From Thermoplasmatales archaeon (GTDB lineage: Archaea; Thermoplasmatota; E2; DHVEG-1), in assembly GCA_023140035.1 (NCBI GenBank), contig JAGLML010000033.1, positions 1-10,110 on the forward strand: a DNA stretch of 10,110 nucleotides. The letters run 5' to 3'. Positions 5,935-10,110 of the stretch are shown one piece after another (position 1 is the stretch's first letter; each line of letters opens with the position of its first letter). The notes under the pieces were generated by a model. The model worked only from the letters and a program-made list of their open reading frames with translations, did no database searches and was not told where the DNA came from. The position numbers were made by a program, and so were the translations under genes.

Positions 5935-7719
5935 ATGAATAATAAAATAATAGGCATTTTTGTATGTATGCTGTTAATTGCAACTGCTGTCTTACCAATA
6001 GCTAGTACTGTTAAAATAGAACTGAAAAATAACAAAATACTACTGGAAGAAAACTTTGAATATGCTTCTGGTGAGTTACTTGTAAAATTTAAGGAGGGTA
6101 CCACATTATTTTTTTCACATGATGGTACGGTCGTAACGATAGGTTTGTCGTCGGTAGATAGCTTGAATAAAAAGTTCAAAGTTAATGATATCAAGCAAAC
6201 AATTCTCAGTGTTATTAGACCAAAGAATATGGAATTAACTAAATCTATTGGGCTTGACAGGATTTATACTCTTAAAGTCGACGAAGGAGTTAATATTCTT
6301 GAAGCCTGCGAGGCATATAAGAACAATCTATATGTAGAATACGCTGAACCTAATTATTTTGGTCAAGGATGTGTTATTCCTAACGATTCAAGTTTTAATT
6401 TGCAATGGGGTTTACATAACACCGGTCAGACTGGTGGAACTGCGGATGCTGATATAGATGCCCCAGAGGCATGGGACATAGAAAAAGGAGAAAGTGGTGT
6501 TAAAATAGCAATTGTGGATAGTGGAATAGAATGGACTCATTCAGATTTATCCAGTCGAATATGGATAAATTACGGGGATCCAATAAATGGAGTCGATGAT
6601 GATGGTAATGGTTTAATAGATGATTATCGAGGCTGGGATTTTGTAAACAGCGATAACAACCCAAATGATGATCACTTCAACAGTCATGGTACACACTGCG
6701 CTGGCATAGCTGGAGCTGCCACAAATAACAATATTGGAATTGCTGGTGTAGACTGGAATTGTAAATTAATGGCAGTAAAAGCCATGCAAGGCAATAATCA
6801 AATTTTCTGGGCAGTTGCAGCACCTGCACTTATGTATGCTGCTGATATGGGTGCAAATATCATTAGCATGAGCTGGAGTGATGATGATCCTAGTCAAACG
6901 CTTAAAGATGCTGTTGATTATGCCTATGGCAAAGGTTGCGTAATGGTTGCAGCAACAGGAAATTATGGTACTAGTTATCCTTACATTCCATCAAGCTATG
7001 ACAATACAATTGCTGTTGGTGCTACGATGGATGATGATACCCGTTGGCCGAGTAGCAACTATGGATATCACCTTGACTTAGTAGCTCCAGGTGTTGACAT
7101 TTATAGTACAAAGAGAAATAATCAGTATGGTTATCTTAGTGGTACGTCTATGGCTACACCAATGGTCGCTGGTGCTGCAGCATTACTAGTAGCACAGGAC
7201 CACACCTATACGCAGACTCAAATATGGGCAATACTAACAATGACAGCTGATGATCAAGTGGGTAATCCAAGTGAAGATACACCTGGTTTTGATATATACC
7301 ATGGGAATGGAAGGTTAAATTTATACGAAGCTCTTTACGGAGCACCATTAGAACCATGGAAGCCCTCAGGCCCACCAAATGGAAAGGTAGGGACACAATA
7401 CACATATACAACAGTGGCTCATGATCCAAATGAAGATAACGTATATTACTGGTGGGACTGGGGAGATGGAACCAACAGTGGATGGCTAGGGTCATACCCC
7501 TCCGGGCAACAAGTAAGCGCATCACACACATGGACTACAGAAGGGACATATCCAATTAAAGTCAAAGCCAAAGACACAGATGAAAAAGAGAGTGACTGGT
7601 CAGAACCATTATCAGTGACTATGCCAAAGAATAAAGCATTGATCAACACTTTGTTCCTAAGGTTTTTGGAACGTTTTCCACATACATTTCCAATACTTAG
7701 AAACCTACTAGGACTGTAG
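5935..7719 (+). CDS. Exported subtilisin-like serine protease with PKD-like domain and C-terminal tail
   Basis: A 594-residue secreted S8-family protease. A signal peptide spans residues 1-24. A propeptide-like segment runs from about 45 (GELLVKFKEGT) to 141 (VEYAEPNYF). The catalytic domain (about 150-470) has D195 in IVDSGIEWTHSDL, H251 in HGTHCAG, oxyanion N343 in AATGN, and S405 in GTSMATP, so the triad is complete. The Asp-rich loop VDDDGNGLIDD (220-230) suggests calcium binding. Residues 476-563 are a PKD-like domain with WWDWGDG and GWLGSYPSG, closely related to that of the preceding gene. The last 30 residues leave the domain and end in FLERFPHTFPILRNLLGL, an amphipathic tail. GGGAGG (5921-5926) precedes the ATG. 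The likely role is extracellular protein degradation or maturation of surface proteins. The tail may serve in sorting or anchoring, which is an inference. Confidence 0.93.
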   Translation: MNNKIIGIFVCMLLIATAVLPIASTVKIELKNNKILLEENFEYASGELLVKFKEGTTLFFSHDGTVVTIGLSSVDSLNKKFKVNDIKQTILSVIRPKNMELTKSIGLDRIYTLKVDEGVNILEACEAYKNNLYVEYAEPNYFGQGCVIPNDSSFNLQWGLHNTGQTGGTADADIDAPEAWDIEKGESGVKIAIVDSGIEWTHSDLSSRIWINYGDPINGVDDDGNGLIDDYRGWDFVNSDNNPNDDHFNSHGTHCAGIAGAATNNNIGIAGVDWNCKLMAVKAMQGNNQIFWAVAAPALMYAADMGANIISMSWSDDDPSQTLKDAVDYAYGKGCVMVAATGNYGTSYPYIPSSYDNTIAVGATMDDDTRWPSSNYGYHLDLVAPGVDIYSTKRNNQYGYLSGTSMATPMVAGAAALLVAQDHTYTQTQIWAILTMTADDQVGNPSEDTPGFDIYHGNGRLNLYEALYGAPLEPWKPSGPPNGKVGTQYTYTTVAHDPNEDNVYYWWDWGDGTNSGWLGSYPSGQQVSASHTWTTEGTYPIKVKAKDTDEKESDWSEPLSVTMPKNKALINTLFLRFLERFPHTFPILRNLLGL

Positions 7720-7722
7720 AGT

Positions 7723-7753
7723 AATCTACTAAAACCTCTCTCTTTTATTTTTT
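7723..7753 (+). terminator. T-rich transcription end after the subtilase gene
   Basis: AATCTAC (7723-7729), CCTC and then CTCTTTTATTTTTT end at 7753, in the same order as the signal after the rhodanese-PKD gene. The PurL-like remnant begins directly behind it. Confidence 0.55.
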
Positions 7754-7876
7754 AAAATCGGCCAAACAACCGGAGATAAGCTTATCATAAAAGACAATGG
7801 AAAAGATTTGATTAATCTCCAAGTGGGCGAATTAAGAGAGAAATGGAAAAATGCTATTTGGAATATAAAGGGGTAA
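7754..7876 (+). pseudogene. purL: C-terminal remnant of phosphoribosylformylglycinamidine synthase II (PurL)
   Basis: Reading from 7754 to TAA at 7874-7876 gives about 40 codons with good protein character: KIGQTTGDKLIIKDNG, then LINLQVGELREKWKNAIW. From memory, this is the usual end of PurL, where a 'IG.VTGDKL.I' strand pair is followed by a 'L..LKEAW..AIP' helix. PurL makes formylglycinamidine ribonucleotide in purine synthesis. Only the tail is present, without a start codon or ribosome site; the frame stays open upstream only to 7733, through the T-rich subtilase end. The remnant is undamaged internally, which suggests a fairly recent break. I infer that the rest of purL lies elsewhere or was lost when the subtilase region arrived. 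A chance match is possible but unlikely, given both motifs in the right order. Confidence 0.65.
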
Positions 7877-7893
7877 AACAACAGCTGCAAATA

Positions 7894-7901
7894 CTTTTAT
7901 A
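7894..7901 (+). promoter_or_regulatory. TATA-like box before the four-helix membrane protein gene
   Basis: TTTTATAT lies about 25-30 bases before 7924-7930, so transcription would begin at or just before the start codon. This agrees with the absence of a good ribosome site and suggests a leaderless or nearly leaderless transcript. Confidence 0.45.
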
Positions 7902-7933
7902 TCAGAGTATGCATTCACTTATTGGATGGTGTG

Positions 7934-8770
7934 ATGCAAAGCGATTCTCTACCCAATGAAGTTAGTGATTCTACTAAATTATCTAGGAGAGGGGCATTAA
8001 TTTATTATTTTGGATCGGCAGTGTTTGCAGCAGGCATTGTACTTATAGTTTTAGGGTCAGCCCTTGTTATGTTTTTTCAAATACATTATGAATCTGAACC
8101 AGTTGAAATCTTCTACACTATCCTTTCTATAGCTACTGGTATCGTCTTGATATTAGTCGGAATAAATTTGATGATTAGACAGAGAAAAAAGGGTTATGCA
8201 ATTGTTGTTGCTAGTGTTGTTTTTTCCTCACTAGCTATATATTTATTTTACGCAAATTATCTTCATAATTTTTACTATCCACTTGTTAGCTATATTTTTG
8301 GTCTCTACGTTCTTGGTTTTCTGGCACTTTTGGGAAATGCATTCGCTAGCGTAATTGTTTGGATAATTGGAAACAGGCCTGAGTACCAAATAATCGGGAA
8401 AGAAAAACCTCATTTATACTCCGATGAGGAAATCCAACGGGATATAGAGGAAGCAACTCAAAAAAGTCTTGAAGCAGCTATAGGCCAATTACAATTTGAA
8501 TTAGAAGATCTCCCAAAGGACATACTAGTTGGAAAATCTGCTCCTAAGACTCCTGGAACGATCATAAGGGTCAAGGACGACATTGATGAAGTATTAAGCT
8601 TAAAACAAACATTAGGTGAGGGTACAACTGAGAAATTTGGTTCAATCGGGATTGATAAAGCTTCATTACAATTAGCCAAAACTATATCACAAGAAACGAA
8701 AAAGAAAGGCATATTTGGAAGACTTAAGGAAAAATTCTCTAAAAAACATAAGAAGTCGACGAAACGTTGA
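7934..8770 (+). CDS. Four-helix membrane protein with charged cytoplasmic tail, function unknown
   Basis: I do not recognise this 278-residue protein. Four hydrophobic segments lie near residues 21-49, 58-82, 87-108 and 115-146. Charges (KLSRR before helix 1, RQRKK between helices 2 and 3) put the N-terminus and the long C-terminus in the cytoplasm. The tail (150-278) starts with an acidic helical stretch (SDEEIQRDIEEATQKSLEA). It continues through a short part with strand character (GTIIRVKDDIDEVLSL) and ends very basic (GRLKEKFSKKHKKSTKR), which could bind acidic lipids or nucleic acid. ATG 7934 is chosen because the TATA-like box fits a leaderless start. TTG 7922 and GTG 7931 are in-frame alternatives that add a few residues. 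The gene is intact, although it lies between a purL remnant and a transposase remnant. It may be the old chromosomal neighbour of purL; that is inference. Confidence 0.8.
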   Translation: MQSDSLPNEVSDSTKLSRRGALIYYFGSAVFAAGIVLIVLGSALVMFFQIHYESEPVEIFYTILSIATGIVLILVGINLMIRQRKKGYAIVVASVVFSSLAIYLFYANYLHNFYYPLVSYIFGLYVLGFLALLGNAFASVIVWIIGNRPEYQIIGKEKPHLYSDEEIQRDIEEATQKSLEAAIGQLQFELEDLPKDILVGKSAPKTPGTIIRVKDDIDEVLSLKQTLGEGTTEKFGSIGIDKASLQLAKTISQETKKKGIFGRLKEKFSKKHKKSTKR

Positions 8771-8827
8771 ACAAGTCTATACGAAGTAGATCGGAAAGTT
8801 GATAAACCAAAAATAGCCATCAACTAG

Positions 8828-9037
8828 ATTTTTAAAAATGCTTTAGAAAAGGTAGATTCTGTTTTTATCAAAGGTCACCGATTGTATTACAATTTCATTA
8901 AACCACACATGGCTTTAGATGGTAAGACACCTTCTGAAATGGCGGGGATAACTATTGATGGTGACAACAAGTGGTTATCTTTAATGAAAACTGCATTGTG
9001 GTATCAGAAGGCAAATACAAAACAAACCGACCAATAG
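8828..9037 (+). pseudogene. C-terminal remnant of a DDE (rve-type) transposase
   Basis: Between an in-frame stop at 8825-8827 and TAG at 9035-9037 there are 69 codons reading KNALEKVDSVFIKGHRLYYN, then FIKPHMALDGKTPSEMAGI, then DGDNKWLSLM. The 'YYNFI(K/R)PH..L.GKTP.E.AGI' string is the standard C-terminal end of integrase-fold transposases, including archaeal IS6-like and related types. The second catalytic Asp and the Glu would lie upstream and are absent. The stop at 8825 and the intact neighbouring gene ending at 8770 show that the rest has been lost or replaced. The frame directly before the stop (YEVDRKVDKPKIAIN) may be a further decayed piece. No terminal inverted repeats or target duplication were found around it. 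Confidence 0.75.
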
Positions 9038-9041
9038 ATAA

Positions 9042-9051
9042 ACAAATATAT
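9042..9051 (+). promoter_or_regulatory. TATA-like box before the NosD-type gene
   Basis: AAATATATAA lies about 40 bases before the start at 9085, just behind the stop of the transposase remnant. A start site near 9070 would leave a short leader with the GGGGGA ribosome site at 9072-9077. The promoter therefore sits at the scar of the old element. Confidence 0.45.
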
Positions 9052-9084
9052 AACCTCTGCATTATTAATATGGGGGAAAGCAAA

Positions 9085-10104
9085 ATGAGAAAGATAATCA
9101 CCCTTGGAATAATGCTGTTATTTCTTGGAATGACTATATCATCTTCAACTGGATTATATCTGGAGAAACAATCTATAAAACCTATATCTTCTGGCAATAT
9201 CTTGTATGTCGGTGGTAATGGAACAGGTAACTATAGTAAGATTCAGGATGCTATTAATGATTCAAGTGATGGAGATACGGTTTTTGTCTATGATGATTCA
9301 TCACCGTATTATGAGAATCTGATAGTGGATAAATCAATAAACCTTATAGGTGAGAATAGGGAGACTACAGTTATTAATGGGAGTGATAGTGAAATCGTCG
9401 TTAATATATCTTCTGATAACGTTTTTTTATCTGGTTTTACTGTTCTTAATCACGGCAACTCTTCGTCTCACACTAGTATAATATTTATTCAATCGAATTA
9501 CAATATTATATCTGGAAACATTATCAAAGTCGAAGATGATTATGGAATTGAGATCATTTACTCTGAATATACTACTATTTCAGATAACACAATTACTGGC
9601 AACACTTCCGAATCTTGGATTGGTATATTTATATATGAAGGAAAAAACAATAACATATCTAGAAATATAATAAAAAACTTCAAAAGTGGTATAGTCTTTG
9701 GGTATTCCAATAACTATAGTATATATGGAAATACCTTAATTGATAATACATTTGCTATAAACCCAGCAGGTTTTTCTATTAACGATGTAATCTCTCTAAA
9801 TAATATTTCAGGTAGTCTTTTCGGTATTTATGCTTTAAATTGTTTTAATTATAAAATAATCAAGAATAACTTTATAGGTAATCTTAGAAACGCAGGTTTC
9901 GGTTACTATTTAGGTGAGTTTTTTGTATTTGGATTTAAATATAGATCAATAAGAGATATTCGCTCAACGATTAAATGGGATGGTAACTATTGGAATAGAC
10001 CAAGAAGTTTTCCTAAACCTATACTTGGAGAGTTACCACCATATGGAATTATTCGTTGGTTTCAATTCGACTGGAATCCTGCATCAGAACCATATGACAT
10101 TTAG
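9085..10104 (+). CDS. Exported NosD-type right-handed beta-helix surface protein
   Basis: A 339-residue secreted protein. The ATG at 9085 follows GGGGGA (9072-9077) and opens a clear signal peptide (residues 1-22, MRKIITLGIMLLFLGM). The longer frame from 8971 would run through the transposase remnant and is rejected. After ILYVGGNGTGNYSKIQDAI (39-57), the classic start of NosD/pectate-lyase-like repeats, there are short strands with Asn turns (NIISGNII, TISDNTITGN, NISRNIIKN, SIYGNTLIDN), the periplasmic copper-binding NosD / CASH pattern. The protein ends with WDGNYWNRPRS (298-308) and FQFDWNPASEPYDI (326-339), a C-terminal end I recall from many Thermoplasmata surface proteins. N-x-S/T sites are frequent, which fits glycosylation outside the cell. 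It may bind or modify surface polysaccharide; a direct copper role is not supported, because the nos genes are absent. Confidence 0.88.
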   Translation: MRKIITLGIMLLFLGMTISSSTGLYLEKQSIKPISSGNILYVGGNGTGNYSKIQDAINDSSDGDTVFVYDDSSPYYENLIVDKSINLIGENRETTVINGSDSEIVVNISSDNVFLSGFTVLNHGNSSSHTSIIFIQSNYNIISGNIIKVEDDYGIEIIYSEYTTISDNTITGNTSESWIGIFIYEGKNNNISRNIIKNFKSGIVFGYSNNYSIYGNTLIDNTFAINPAGFSINDVISLNNISGSLFGIYALNCFNYKIIKNNFIGNLRNAGFGYYLGEFFVFGFKYRSIRDIRSTIKWDGNYWNRPRSFPKPILGELPPYGIIRWFQFDWNPASEPYDI

Positions 10105-10110
10105 ATGAAA

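Noticed and set aside
7154..7649. Minus-strand readings opposite the subtilase
   Set aside because: They are shadows of the protease and PKD-like regions, without start signals or recognisable motifs.
8971..9084. Longer N-terminus for the NosD-type protein
   Set aside because: The extra 38 residues run through the transposase remnant in another frame and would bury the signal peptide; ATG 9085 has its own ribosome site.

Overview
The window looks like AT-rich archaeal DNA, most likely from a euryarchaeon of the Thermoplasmatota type. The signs are archaeal-style TATA-like boxes, T-rich transcription ends, strong GGAGG ribosome sites, a UbiA-family prenyltransferase, and a run of exported surface proteins (rhodanese-PKD, subtilase-PKD, NosD-type beta-helix) of a style common in uncultured Thermoplasmata. 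The lineage is inferred from protein style; no marker gene is present. All genes read on the + strand.

Positions 1-3106 form a redox/nitrogen block. It opens with the C-terminal end of a protein that resembles an FMN-dependent glutamate synthase-like large subunit, followed by a 96-residue protein I do not recognise. Next come two tightly coupled genes for an NfnAB / sulfide-dehydrogenase-type iron-sulfur flavoprotein (NfnA with a [2Fe-2S] Asp-Cys3 motif, NfnB related to the glutamate synthase small chain). NfnAB would exchange electrons among NADH, NADPH and ferredoxin and could feed the glutamate synthase-like protein. A UbiA-family membrane prenyltransferase follows at 3287-4297.

Positions 4298-7753 are accessory in character. 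A 355-base gene-free stretch holds a nested inverted repeat. It is followed by two genes for exported proteins, a rhodanese-PKD protein and a subtilase-PKD protein. These two genes share a closely related PKD-like domain, a related upstream block of about 68 bases at the same distance from the start codon, and similar T-rich 3' ends. They therefore look like members of one gene family or regulon, or like related cassettes.

Positions 7754-9037 carry traces of rearrangement. Directly after the subtilase end there is a remnant of about 40 codons that looks like the C-terminus of PurL. Then comes an intact four-helix membrane protein of unknown function, and then a decayed C-terminal piece of a DDE transposase. 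The window closes with an exported NosD-type beta-helix protein (9085-10104), whose promoter lies at the 3' edge of the transposase remnant. No tRNA, rRNA, CRISPR array or complete insertion sequence was seen.
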